Source of the DNA: Vanrija pseudolonga | Lineage: Eukaryota > Basidiomycota > Tremellomycetes > Trichosporonales > Trichosporonaceae | DNA length: 64,000 bases | Direction of reading: 5' to 3' | Assembly (NCBI RefSeq): GCF_020906515.1 | Contig: NC_085851.1 | Span: 1-64,000 of the forward strand | Shown here: in pieces, positions 1 to 12,672 of the stretch | Numbering within the stretch: position 1 is the stretch's first letter | How the letters are laid out: each line of letters begins with the position of its first letter | Translations under genes and position numbers: made by a program | Notes under the pieces: model-generated | The model's database searches: none | What the model was told of the DNA's origin: nothing | What the model saw: the letters and a program-made list of their open reading frames with translations, nothing else

Positions 1-415
1 CCCCTAACCCCCTAACCCCCTAACCCCCTAACCCCCTAACCCCCTAACCCCCTAACCCCCTAACCCCCTAACCCCCTAACCCCCTAACCCCCTAACCCCC
101 TAACCCCCTAACCCCCTAACCCCCTAACCCCCTAACCCCCTAACCCCCTAACCCCCTAACCCCCTAACCCCCTAACCCCCTAACCCCCTAACCCCCTAAC
201 CCCCTAACCCCCTAACCCCCTAACCCCCTAACCCCCTAACCCCCTAACCCCCTAACCCCCTAACCCCCTAACCCCCTAACCCCCTAACCCCCTAACCCCC
301 TAACCCCCTAACCCCCTAACCCCCTAACCCCCTAACCCCCTAACCCCCTAACCCCCTAACCCCCTAACCCCCTAACCCCCTAACCCCCTAACCCCCTAAC
401 CCCCTAACCCCCTAA
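1..415. repeat. Telomeric repeat array (CCCCCTAA)n
   Basis: About 51 uninterrupted copies of the 8-bp unit CCCCCTAA run from the first base to 415, then stop abruptly. On the complementary strand this reads TTAGGGGG toward the chromosome end, so this is the left telomere. The long G-run unit matches telomeres known from Cryptococcus and related Tremellomycetes. No variant units were seen, and unique sequence begins directly at 416. Confidence 0.97.
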
Positions 416-671
416 GTCTGAAGCGAGCGGCGCCCGAGCCGCTGCACGTCATACGGACAGGCCGAGGCGATACGCGCAGGGCCGAATGCCGTGCATCCAA
501 GGCACTCTGCGTCGCGAGTCGAATTACACTCCCGACGACCCACCCCGGCATCACGCAATCCCGGCTTTGACGATTTCATTCACAGTGACGAGTCATCGGC
601 ATTGCCATGCCACGGCCACGTCTACTACACCCGCCGCGTTCACTTACGTGCGCACATCATCATGAGTACGG

Positions 672-2402
<1,731 letters not shown>

Positions 2403-2442
2403 GGTGATGGGGTGTAGCGGGTTGGTCGTTCAACATGTCGTG

Positions 2443-2450
2443 CTTATAAG
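2443..2450 (-). promoter_or_regulatory. TATA-like element of the aminotransferase gene
   Basis: The minus strand reads CTTATAAG about 40 bp before the chosen ATG at 2402, a fitting place for a TATA box. Inferred from position and sequence only. Confidence 0.35.
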
Positions 2451-3264
2451 TACCGGTGTGTTGCTGTCATGTGAGTGGTGTGGAATGATAAGCCGCGGGA
2501 CGTATCTCGGCTGTGGCGAAACAGGCACACGCGCCGCGTCTGGGAGGAGGGTGTCGGTGTAGTCCGACACTTGGCCACCATCGCTGTGTTGGAGTGGACG
2601 CAACAGAACGTCGCCTGGTGCGATTGTGTTGCAGTCGAGAGAAGCATGCCGGCGGCTGCGCGAGTACACGGCGCTTAAGAGGTTGCCAGAGCGGTTGACC
2701 ATTGATTGAGCAGAGGGTCTCCCGAACGCTCAGCGGAGCCCCCGACCACTTCCACCCGAAATGCCGAGGCACCCGACCACCACCTGACTACACCACCCCT
2801 GTGTTCGCACTCCTGCATCCTTCTCACTCACCTCCAGACCTCCTCTGCATCCTTCTCACCCATCCCCATCCCCCCTCCCCTGCATCGGTCTCACTTCTGA
2901 CCCCACTAACCTGCCCGCGTGCACAGCCTCGACGCCAAAACTCTACGCCAACCCACTCCAACGCCCACCCATGTGACAATTTAAGATGCCAAGACAACCC
3001 ACGGCCATTCCAGCGGCCACCAGCGGCCAAAACGGCCATTCACCATCGTCATCGCCGCGCCAACCTCGCACTCGACCATCTCGTCACGGGAAGGCTTGAG
3101 ACCGCTTCTTTCAACCTTATCGCCCGTCTTTGCCGTCAACGACGTGGGTGCGTGGCCACCTGCGGGCATCGCGAAACGCACACTCCGACGCCCACTGTCA
3201 CATGCAGCGGCGTCATTCAGATGCTTTGCCAGCGCAGCAGTTGACGTGGGCACTGTCGACCCAC
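2451..3264. other. Intergenic region, no gene recognised
   Basis: Short overlapping open frames occur on both strands, but none has family signatures, exon-like splicing or a codon pattern like the neighbours. Part of it (about 2830-2930) is pyrimidine-rich. It probably holds the promoters of the divergent aminotransferase and lectin genes. Confidence 0.5.
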
Positions 3265-3273
3265 TATACATAA
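3265..3273 (+). promoter_or_regulatory. TATA-like element of the lectin gene
   Basis: TATACATAA lies about 45-50 bp before the ATG at 3317, a typical spacing for a fungal TATA box with a short leader. No other evidence. Confidence 0.4.
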
Positions 3274-3316
3274 GCACCGTGGTGGCCAACAACTGCTACC
3301 TTCTTGCCCACTGACC

Positions 3317-4809
3317 ATGCTCTTCCACAAGGTCCTCTCTGCCCTCCTCCTAGCAGCATCGGCCCTCTCATCGCCAGTCCCCGCCGACGGCGTGGAACTC
3401 GATGCTCGCGCCGACACCCCCACCCTTGCCCCACGGTACACTCCACCTCGTATTGACGGACGGCGCTTGCGATCAATCCTCCGCGATGACACTGGCGACT
3501 GGCGTTGGCTGGTTGTCGCGCGCCTCTTCGCCTATCCGATCGAGAACGGTATCCCGGCAGGCTTGTGAGGAGACGCTGCCGAACCTCGACTGACCGTGTA
3601 GGGACCGTACTGGCCGCAAGATCCGAGCCTCGTGGGGCGTCCGAGATGGGATGAAAGGCAACATTCAAATCCACGACGACTACATCAACTCGAACAACAA
3701 GACGTACTGCCTGGATGCTGGCTCGAGTGAGTCAACTGGTGATGCCAAACTCACACAAAGGGCCCCGCAACGGCGTCGAGCTCAAAATCTGGGAGTGTCT
3801 GGATGTTCCACAGCAAAAGTGGCACGTTCACAATGGCCGCATCGAGTTGATCGGATATGGTGAGTACAAGTGGCGACTTGGCTAACGACGCAGGCCTTTG
3901 CGTCGACGTCAAGGACGGCATCAAGAATGGCAAGTTTGCCAGTTGGGTCACGCAGACCTGGCAATGCTACGAGGGCAACAGGAACCAGCAATGGGAAATT
4001 GTCGACATGTCTCTTCCCCCGCGCGAGGTCAAGGAGCGCGAAGTCGAGGTCGAGCAGCGCGACGTCGAGGTCGAGGCACGCGATGTCGAGCAGCACGGGG
4101 TCGAGCAGCGCGAGGCGAGCAACGACGTGAGCGCTCGCGACGATGCACCCGCCCTCAAAGCCCGTGCCGCCCCCGCCGCCATCGACACCCGCGCCGACCG
4201 CATCGTCCAGCGCATCACGTCCGCACTGAGGGATGCCAATGGCGACTGGCGCTGGTTGACTGTGATGCTCATCTTCTACCTGCCGATCGAAAACGGCCTC
4301 CCTGGACGATTGTAAGGACCCGCTGTTGTGTGTCGCTAACCCTCTAGGGACAGGACTGGCCGAAAGATCAGGCCGGGGTGGTACATTCGTGACGGCCAGA
4401 AGGGTAACATCCAAGTCGAAGACGGGTACATGAACTCGAACAACAAGACCTACTGCCTCGATGCCGGCTTGAGTGAGTCAACCCATGAGCGTGACTGACT
4501 TGCAGACCCTCACAACGGCGTTCAGATCAAGGTCTGGGAGTGCCTGGATGTCCCGCAACAAAAGTGGCACGTCCACGATGGTCGCATCGAGCTCATCGGC
4601 TATGGTGAGTACGCGCATTGACAACACTAACCGCAGGCCTTTGCCTCGACGTTAGGGACGGCAACCTTGGCGAGGGCAGCGTTGTCCAGACGTGGCAGTG
4701 CTACCCGGGCAACAGAAACCAGCAGTGGGAGCTCGTCAACTTTGCCCCCACTCGTCGCGGCCTTGAAGAGCGCGAGGCCGAGGTGGTTGAGGGCCGTGAT
4801 GTCGACTAG
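3317..4809 (+). CDS. Secreted protein with two tandem ricin-B-type lectin modules
   Basis: A predicted 428-residue secreted carbohydrate-binding protein. It begins with a signal peptide (MLFHKVLSALLLAASALSSP). Each half has the same layout: a conserved block with GDWRWL and a PIENG motif, then GRKIR, then a beta-trefoil lectin with NNKTYCLDAG, a QQKWHVH QxW motif, GLCxDV and the second QxW motif NQQWE. I read seven exons: 3317-3564, 3602-3726, 3761-3859, 3894-4311, 4348-4472, 4506-4604 and 4637-4809. Frames join cleanly across all six introns. The three introns of the first half recur at the same codons and phases in the second half, so a genomic segment was duplicated. A charged EVEVEQRDVEVEARDVE-type linker joins the halves. 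The sugar bound is unknown. Confidence 0.85.
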
Positions 4810-4863
4810 GGGGTTGGTTTTGCCCTCATCAGTGAGGTAAACCAACCACCAAGGACAATGGAC

Positions 4864-4915
4864 AGACAATGCGCCGTGAGAACAATGCGCGGTAAGAACG
4901 ATGCGCCGTAGGAAC
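4864..4915. repeat. Three imperfect copies of a ~16-bp unit
   Basis: Three back-to-back variants of ACAATGCGCCGTAAGA follow the lectin stop codon. They differ by a few substitutions. No role is evident. Confidence 0.7.
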
Positions 4916-5009
4916 ACGCACGGATAATCAGTAGCTGCAATGTGAATGGTCAAGGTATATGGCTTGTTGTCCCGTCAGTGGTTTAGATCCCGACGAGTTG
5001 TGGACTCGG

Positions 5010-5196
5010 CCAGCTGCGTTGTCACCTCGACCGCGTGCCGCGTTGACAGCTCTGCGTTGTCCCTTCAACCCCGCTGCGTTGTCACCTCGACCGCGTGCCG
5101 CCTCGACCGCATGCCGCCTCGACCGCATGCCGCCTCGACCCCTCTGCGTTGTCGCCTCAACCCTGCCGCGTTGTCGCCTCGATCCCTAACCGACCC
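5010..5196. repeat. Imperfect GC-rich minisatellite
   Basis: Mixed repeats of two short units, CTGCGTTGTCACCTCGACC and GCATGCCGCCTCGACC, run for about 190 bp between the lectin gene and the 3' end of the thioesterase gene. Copies vary in length and sequence. The array is noncoding as far as I can see. Confidence 0.7.
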
Positions 5197-5268
5197 GCTG
5201 CCAAGTTGCCTCAACCCGCGACGTCGCCCCCGCGTCAAGACTCTCACATCTAGCCTCTATCATCTGGC

Positions 5269-5934
5269 CTATAGCTTGGCCTGGGGAGGTGGAGGAGCCC
5301 TCCTGCCCCACGTGCCCTTGCTGGGCTTGATCGTCGTGTGCATGCCCGACGCGATGCGCTTGCCATTGTCCGCGTTGATGATCTAGAGTCAGCAGAGGTC
5401 ACCCCGACCAACTCACAAGACATCTGGCCGTGGCCAGCACGCCGCCCATGCGGTCAATGGTGCACTCAACACGAAGCCTTGTTCCACTGCGACATTAGCC
5501 CGACCCATGGCAAGCAGGAAGACCCCCGCACTCACGCCGGCGCAGGGTTGTAGTACGTCATGTCAATGTTGATGCTGGGCCCGGCAATGTTCCACTCCTT
5601 GGTGAACAGCCGCCTAAAGGTCGTGCCCGTGGTCATGTCGACGATCCACGCAGCGGCCGCGCCGTGCAGACCACCACCACCGTTGATCCAGTCTTGCGCG
5701 TCAGCTGCTCAACCCCTAACCCAACTCACTAGGCTGCACGATCGCCTCGTACACCGCAGTCCAGCCATCCGTGTCCCTTCCACCCTTGGCATTCACACTG
5801 GGGACCTCCTGGGCCTCCACAGCCCGAAAGTGGGGCGCGAAAGTGTCGCCGGCGAACGGCATGTTGCCCATAATCTTGCGGAGGTACAGCGTGTCCTCCT
5901 CGGTCGCGGGGATCATTCTTCCTGGAGCAGACAT
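5269..5934 (-). CDS. Hotdog-fold acyl-CoA thioesterase (PaaI/ACOT13-like)
   Basis: A predicted thioesterase of about 180 residues that would hydrolyse acyl-CoA. The start at 5934 gives MSAPGRMIPATEEDTLYLRK. The hotdog signature is the GGGGLHGAAAAWIVDMTTG helix region (family pattern LHGGxxxxLxD), followed by INIDMTYYNPAPAG and RVECTIDRMGGVLATARC strands and a C-terminal SGMHTTIKP. Three short introns were read and the frame is intact to TAG at 5269. In the family pattern the second Gly of HGG is conserved; here it is HGA. The substrate is unknown. A longer in-frame N-terminus to 6105 exists but lacks family similarity. Confidence 0.82.
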
Positions 5935-6243
5935 GGTATGAGTGTAAGTGAGGATGAAAAGTCGAGATCCACCTCCGTATCCATTTTGTTGTGGGGTGAG
6001 TGACCTCGGTACCTCACCTCGGTGAGTCGTCGTTAGCCGGCGAACGGCGTTGGATAACCGCGAATGGCGGCCATTCCCCTCGTCAGCATTAGGTACGTCA
6101 GCCACGGCACGTGGAACGACGTCAGCGGGGCCAACGAGCCCAACGGGTCAAGCCTGGGCAAACCGCATACGAGTTCCCACAACACCTCGCAGATCACATC
6201 GATCCACCCTCAACGCCCGTTGCATCTCCCCCACCCCCTCACC

Positions 6244-7569
6244 ATGTCGTTAAAAGTTGTCGCGTACGGCGTTCACGTGCGGACAGCGGTCGCACCCGAT
6301 GGCCCCGGCGCGGCGCTCGAGACCCGCTCCACGGCGCAAGGGCTCGAGGTCAACGTTGACAACATTGCAATGCGCGGCGGCGACCCCGTCGTCGTCATCG
6401 CTTTCGTACTGCCTACAGCCTCGGGGGACAAGGTGGATGGCTCGGTCACGGTACAGATCAACCAGCTGCCGCATGTCCGCCGCCGTGGATGGCTATCGCT
6501 CGAACCGTCGATCGAGGGGGTGCTCGCGTACTACTTGCTTGACCCCGAGTCCGCCGGCACGGTCATCCTCTTCCGCAACCCCGGCACACGCGATTTCCTG
6601 GCCCAGCTCAACGACAACACGCCGATCGGTGACCTGACCCTCCCCGGCACCCACGAGTCATGTGCCCTCTACGGATGTAAGTGCGGCTGTAGACCAAACT
6701 GACACCCAGTCTTCATCTCCCAGTGCCAGCAAACGGCTACCCCGGTCGCCCAGCAGCTCATCGACGGCGTTAGATTCCTCGACGTACGCTTAAAGGTTGA
6801 GAAGGGACGCCTTGAGAGTAAGCAAACCACACGTCCACTCCTAACCCCAGCGTACCACGGCATCCGCCCAGAGCGCTCCACCCTCAAGGCCGAGCTCGAC
6901 GCCATCGAGTCCTTCTTTGTCCAGCACCCACGCGAAACCGTCATCGTCTCTATCAAAGAAGAGACCCCGCCCTGGCACCCCGACTTTTCGCAAATGGTGT
7001 ACAACGAGTTCAAGTCGTATGGCGACCGTTGGCGCTTTGCCGAGACCGTGCCGACGCTCGGGGAGGCCCGCGGCAAGGGCATCATCTTCACGCGCTTCGA
7101 TCGCAGCAACGACAACGAATGGCCAGAGGGCATGGGCATTCACCCGACAACATGGCCCGATTCCCGGCGCGAGGGCTTCGAATGGGATTGCAAGGGAACG
7201 ACAGTCAAGACGCAGGACTGGTACCGCGTCGACTCGTTTATCGAGATTCCTGAAAAGACCGAAGTAGTCATCAACTCGTTGGCGCCGACGCTCAGCCCCC
7301 AGCAAGGCTTGCCGTGGACCATATCGTTCGCCTCGGCATCTAGATTTCCAATGGCCCCACCGCAGTGGATGGCCAAGGGGGTTGGGTTCCCGACGTGGGG
7401 TCTCGGCGTCGACGGCGTGAACGGCAGAGTCACCAAGTGGTTACTCGAGCAGGCGGCGGCTGGCAAGAGGCCCCGGGCCACGCTCTTGACCGACTTTTAT
7501 CACCAGGCGGGCGACGGCAGCGCCAGCATCGCCGAGTTACTCGTCGCGCTCAACTTTATCAACAACTAA
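6244..7569 (+). CDS. PI-PLC X-type phosphodiesterase
   Basis: A 419-residue protein with a C-terminal catalytic domain of the bacterial-type phosphatidylinositol-specific phospholipase C family. These enzymes cleave glycerophosphodiester bonds with two histidines. Exons are 6244-6676, 6710-6817 and 6851-7569. The first catalytic His is in LPGTHES, FLDVRL follows, and the second His is in YHGIRPE just after the second intron. Later blocks IVSIKEE, GIIFTRFD and VTKWLLEQ fit the barrel. Residues 1 to about 115 form an unrecognised beta-rich-looking N-terminal segment. No signal peptide is seen from the ATG at 6244. An in-frame extension to 6064 reads through UTR-like sequence, so I prefer 6244. 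Confidence 0.85.
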
Positions 7570-8974
7570 CCTTATGTCTCAGTTAGACTGTATCTCTTGT
7601 AATGCGATTACATCGACGTGCGCGCAGCCCGGCACGGGATCTCTGGGCGTCACCACCCTCCCCCGGGACTCTGCTCTGACCGACTCTGAGCCGGGCTGCA
7701 GGGCGAGGCGCTGCATCGGCCAGCACACGGGACTGCTCCATTCGCCGGCTCTGGCGGTTACTCCCCACTCTCGATGCAGGATAGACCCTCGCCAATGCTC
7801 GACCACGCCGCTAGCACAGTACCAACTGGCACCACGGCGCACTCTTGGTAGCAGGACGCCATGCCACCCCGGTGTGAAGGCGCGAGCGCATGGCTCTAGG
7901 ACCTTGGTCCTCTTCTCCGGAGGCACAGCAGCAAGGCGCCCGCTAGAGTTTGTCGCGGTGAGAGCCCAGCGGTACGTGTTTGCAGCCCAGCCGAGCAAAG
8001 GGTCGCTGGGCGGTGCTCTGCAAGGGACACCAGGGTGTTTCGGCGTCGATAAACGAACATGGAGCGGTCGGTGGCCACCGTGGCTGGCGGTGGCTCGAGC
8101 GGTAGCCAGGGCAGGACGTCGCAAGCCGGGTGCACACTAGATTGATTCACAGCGTCGACATGTTCTTGGTCCCACCTACACTGTTCCCTGCGCGTTTGAC
8201 CCGATCCCATGCCTCCACCCAGAACAGCCCGCCTGGTAGCTCCCCTTGCGAGCACCCAGTGACTCTGCCCTCTGCCCCTCGGCGACACGCGCAGCAAAAG
8301 TCGGCGGCTGAGCCCGGGCGCCGGATACGACGCCTTTATGATCCGCCGTAGTGGCCAGAGACACGCCACGGCGACCAACGGCATGGGTCCTGCTCAATGT
8401 CGGACACCGGGGGAGCGCTGCAAGCAGCGGGGGGAGTGTAACAACTGAAAGTGTCAGCTGCCGTGCCAGCGCAACACCTACCTTAGGGTTAGAAGCCACC
8501 TGGCCCTAAAGCCAGGCGGTGGTTGCCCATCTGCCGCACGTGCCATTCAACGCGTCTTTGGGGCGAGGTATTGCAAGAGTCATGGGCGACGCAGGTTTAC
8601 TAGCCAGAGCTTGGACCGAGCCGAGCAGACTCTGAGAGCTAGAGAGAGGACATGGGAGTGTGGGGGGGTCAAGGGCACACGGGGAAGAGTACGCTGGAAG
8701 GGTCGTTGAGCGAGTTGAGCTTGCCGTGAATCGTCTTGAAAGTGTGCAATGAAGCAAAAACAAGTTGACGGATTTGTTGACATTTAAAGGTGACCGTGTG
8801 TCAGCCTGACACTGGTGTGACACGTGGAATTCTCTACCTGACACTGCATCACGTGACCCACACCCCCAGTGCGTCATCGGCCCGGTCGGGTTCTTGTTCG
8901 GAAACATGGCTTTGAACCCCCTCTTTTGCATCTTGCATCTTGTTTCCTCTCTTATCCCAACCCAACACCTCAGC
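7570..8974. other. 1.4-kb intergenic region, no gene recognised
   Basis: Open frames of up to about 235 codons occur on the minus strand, but none shows a recognisable family, signal peptide or splice pattern, and they overlap one another in several frames. The stretch may be intergenic DNA or the eroded remains of a gene. Confidence 0.4.
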
Positions 8975-9977
8975 ATGGCCTCGAGCGCAATCAGGTTCAA
9001 AGCAGAGCTCCTGTCGACATTCGTGAGCAAGCAGGTCGCCGCCGCCGGGCTCGGCGTCAAGGCAGGAAAGCGGCCACTGCTCGTCTCGATGCAGGGGCCC
9101 CAGGGCTCCGGTGAGTGGGAACAACAACAGACGCAGGACGAGTCGCTCACACACACAGGCAAGAGCACACTGGCTGCGGAAATGGTCAAGGTGCTGGCGG
9201 ATGAGCATGGCCTCAAGTGTGCTGTCGCGTCAATGGATGGTGCGTGTGACTGCGACTACGCCCCCGGTTGACCCCCCGGCCTATCATTACCCCGCTCCCT
9301 CCTGACCCTGACCAGACTTCTATCTCACCTACGCCGGCCTCAAGGCTGTCGCATCAGCCAACCCCAACAACTCGCTACTCTCTGGACGCGGCCCTCCTGG
9401 TACACACGACTTGCCACTCCTCTCTTCCACGCTCGCCCGTCTCCGCGACGGCCCGGCCCCGTCCCAGACCAACCCTCTCCACATCCCCACGTTTGACAAG
9501 TCACAGAACGAGGGATACGGCGAGCGCTCGACCGTCACCGAAGACATCACCGCCCCAATCGACGTCTTTGTCCTCGAAGGCTGGAGTCTTGGCTTTGCGC
9601 CAGTCGACGCCGACACTCTTCGCGAGCGCTGGGCCGATGGCCGTGTTGCCTCACGCCATCCTATAGAGAGCCTGCAAACCCTCGACACCAATCTGGCGGA
9701 GACTGAACGCTCCACTGGAGACAAGTTTGACTGTCACATCGCCATCCGCCCCATCTCGTACGACTTTGTGTACGACTGGCGCCTGCAAGCGGAACACAAC
9801 ATGAAGGCAAAGAACGGCGGCAAGGGCATGACGGATGACGTCGTGCGGGCGTTTGTCGACCGCTACATGCCTGTCTACGAAGTGTTTGGCGAGGGGCTGC
9901 CAGAACGCCAGGCGCTGGTGCTCACCTTTGACAAGAACCGCGAGGTTGTGGACCCCAGTGTGGACGAGGGGGCATAG
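8975..9977 (+). CDS. TDA10: D-glycerate 3-kinase-like P-loop kinase (Tda10 family)
   Basis: A predicted P-loop kinase similar to yeast Tda10 and plant glycerate kinase, which phosphorylate D-glycerate to 3-phosphoglycerate. I read exons 8975-9110, 9159-9239 and 9316-9977. The Walker A motif GPQGSGKST is split by intron 1, and SMDDFYLTY is split by intron 2. Further family blocks are LLSGRGPPGTHDLPLL, the PTFDKSQNEGYGERS loop and IDVFVLEGWSLGF. The start at 8975 has a good context (CAGCATGGCC). An in-frame ATG at 8894 would add a hydrophobic N-terminus and cannot be excluded. The frame is intact to TAG. Confidence 0.88.
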
Positions 9978-10071
9978 GGCGTGGATGCACCATCATCTCT
10001 ATTGACTTCACATCCCGCAACTGCATCCGCATCTGCCCTTCATCTGCATTCTCATCTCCTACTGACTTGTG

Positions 10072-12466
10072 CTACATACACAAGACCATCAGCTCGGTCT
10101 TGTACACAGAAACGCCGGCTCCGTCCACGCCATCAAGCTTCTGTATTGCCTGGTAGAGTCAGCCCCGCCTCACCGACCCCACGCGACCCACCCCGTAGCA
10201 GAGCCGTTGCTCATCAGCCGCCACGAGCGACAGCACCTGCTGCGGCCCCACCTGGGGTATGAACGGAGATGCACGCAGCCTACGCGTGATGGTTACGTAG
10301 GGTAACGACGTAAAGACATCGTCAACCCAGACATGGTCGGCCACCAGCTCGCCAAACGCCGACACGGCCACCTCGACGTCCGGCGGCAGCTCTGGCAGCT
10401 CACCAGCCGTGACCTTGGCGACGAGAGCTGGCGAAAAGTCGCGCACCTCGATGGCGGCATACCCGCTATCGAGGTGAACAAGCACGTCCCGGTACGCGGC
10501 AGTCGCGTACTTGCGAAGGATGCGGGCATGACCCTAGCACAGGAGGTCAGCGCCTCCTAGTGCCACCAACTCACGGTATTCGGTCCCTCGTTTGTATATG
10601 CCATCCTCGAGTTCTCTGGCCCCCATGCGCTCCATGTGTATCGACGGAGCACGGGATTGTCATGCGTGGACGAGAATGTGCGGCCTCGCTCATCGTTCCC
10701 CTGCCATGGGTCCACAGGCGCCCCAGGTCGGAACCCACCAAACGTCCAGGTGCAGGTACACCCAGGCACATTGCACAAGGCCAGACCATGGTCGTTGTAC
10801 AGCGCGTTCAGCGTCGCGGTGGTTAGACGCTCGCGAAGCGGCCCTCGGACACGCTCCTCGCCCGCGCGTGCCATCTCGAGCAGCGTCTCACGGAGAACAT
10901 AAATGTTGTACTGGTTCCGCGCCCAGAAAGATACGCGAATGACACCTCGTTGGTCATCGGGGACGAACGGACTTCCTCCGACGGCGCGTGTCGCTGCACC
11001 TTGCCGTAACGGCGTAATCCAGATCTCGTAGCACTGTTGTTTGAGCCGCGGCATATCGAGATGGACAATGCACACTCCTGGGTGAGGCCACTTGCCCATA
11101 TCGGGTTGCCCGGGAAACTTGTCACCCAGTGGTTCGTTCTCGGGGATGGTCCAGATGTCAAAGCACATGGGGACGGTTTCCTTGCCCCCAACAAACCAGT
11201 TTCCGCTGCAGATAAGCACCGTACGCTCGCTCAGGAGCTCAATGTTGTCGGCATGGGTGCGAGATCGGTGCCCGACGATTTCCTGTGGTCGTTAGAACGT
11301 GTCCTCGGACATTACCCACTCCAAAAAGCTCCCCCGTAACCCAGTTCCACATGTAAATGACGGGGACGCAAAACTCGCTGCCACGTTTGGAGAATACAAC
11401 CTTGGCCGCGACGGTTGTTCCAAACACCTGGACATTGTCGAGGTCGCACGTCAGGCCGATGATGCCGCCGAGGATGGTCAATGGCGGAGGTAACTGCCAT
11501 GACACGCTCGCCCACGCCGCACGTGGATGTGGGGCGTGTGTTGTCATTGAGTGGATAGTGAGCTTGTACCTTGCGGGGAAGTTGGACTGCGTGTTATTGC
11601 CAAGAGGCATGACCCAGCCCGGTCTGATGTCAGTGTAGGCGAGAGAGATCGTACTGACTCAAATATCGGAATGATCAGCAAGTCCTGAAACGGGTCCATG
11701 ACACAGCGATTCCGTGCACTAAGTGGAGTGAGTCGATCCCGATCCACCATCTGCCAGCGTTTCCCAGCGAGGTATGGTGTGTGCAGATCTGGATTGGTAG
11801 CCGAGGGGAACGGCATCATCATGGCCGGGAAGACGATGGACGGGTGGTCAGGGTGTCCCTTCGAATCAGTTGTGTCTCTCACCATCGTGAAGCCCACCTG
11901 GTAACCCGTTGTCTGCAGCATGACCCCGCCGTTGAACACCATCCAGTTGGGGTTAAAAGTCCCATCAAAGCGCATGGTACGAGTGACGGCAGGAAGAACG
12001 GATAGCCACCGTTCCTCGCGGTCTCGGAGCCGCTCTCGCTTCTCCCTGATCGACAGAGCACCACGTCCGGGAGCTGGCAATTGGGGGACAGTAATGTCGG
12101 GCCGATGTTTCTGCCAGGGGGCCCAGGTCTCCTGCTCCACCTTCTTGGGGTAGTACACAAAGGTGTGGGGAGCGCCGGTGTGGCAGACCATGACGTTGCC
12201 TGTGCGGGACATGCTTGCTGGAGGGCGGAATACGGTCTCGGGGACAAGCGGGGGCGACTCTTTCAACCCCGCAGCTACGAGCTCTAGCTCATACTGCAGC
12301 GTGTCCGAGTCGTCGTGGAGAGTCTTGAGTCTCCGGCAGGTCTGCGGTCAGCGGTGCTGCTTCACCCAGTACTCACCACACGCACCCGCTGCCTGTCGCC
12401 AATAGCGCAGGCGGCGAGCAGACCCAAAAGGACATCGTCGGGAATGTTGTCAAGGTTGACGGCCAT
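10072..12466 (-). CDS. F-box protein of unknown function
   Basis: A multi-exon gene starting with MAVNLDNIPDDVLLGLLAAC, which matches the N-terminal helix of an F-box, continued after the first intron by TCRRLKTLHDD. F-box proteins recruit substrates to SCF ubiquitin ligases through Skp1. The long C-terminal part carries WVMPLGNN, VLICSGNWFVGGKE, VIRVSFWARNQYNIYVLRE and RFDGTFNPNW blocks that I do not recognise; it may be a beta-rich substrate-binding domain. All splice joins I checked keep frame, and the last exon ends KLDGVDGAGVSVYKTELMV before TAG at 10072. The substrate is unknown. Confidence 0.75.
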
Positions 12467-12672
12467 GGCGGAGTGTACAACGTGTGAATGCATGTGTAGG
12501 TCGATTCAAGTGTCCAAGATGTCTAGTCCAGTGTGCATGACGTCTAGACCCCTGATGGACGGCCACATGAAACATCCAGGGCAAAGTGGGTTGGGCAACA
12601 ACAACGCCAATACTCCTCCCATATACAACCTGCCATCCCATTACAGTTCAGCATACCCTACTGCTGCACCGC

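Noticed and set aside
5010-5196. CRISPR-like array
   Set aside because: Units are contiguous and degenerate without unique spacers, and the host is a eukaryote; it is a minisatellite.
8506-9216. 236-codon minus-strand open frame
   Set aside because: It overlaps the first exon of the glycerate kinase on the other strand and has no recognisable domain.
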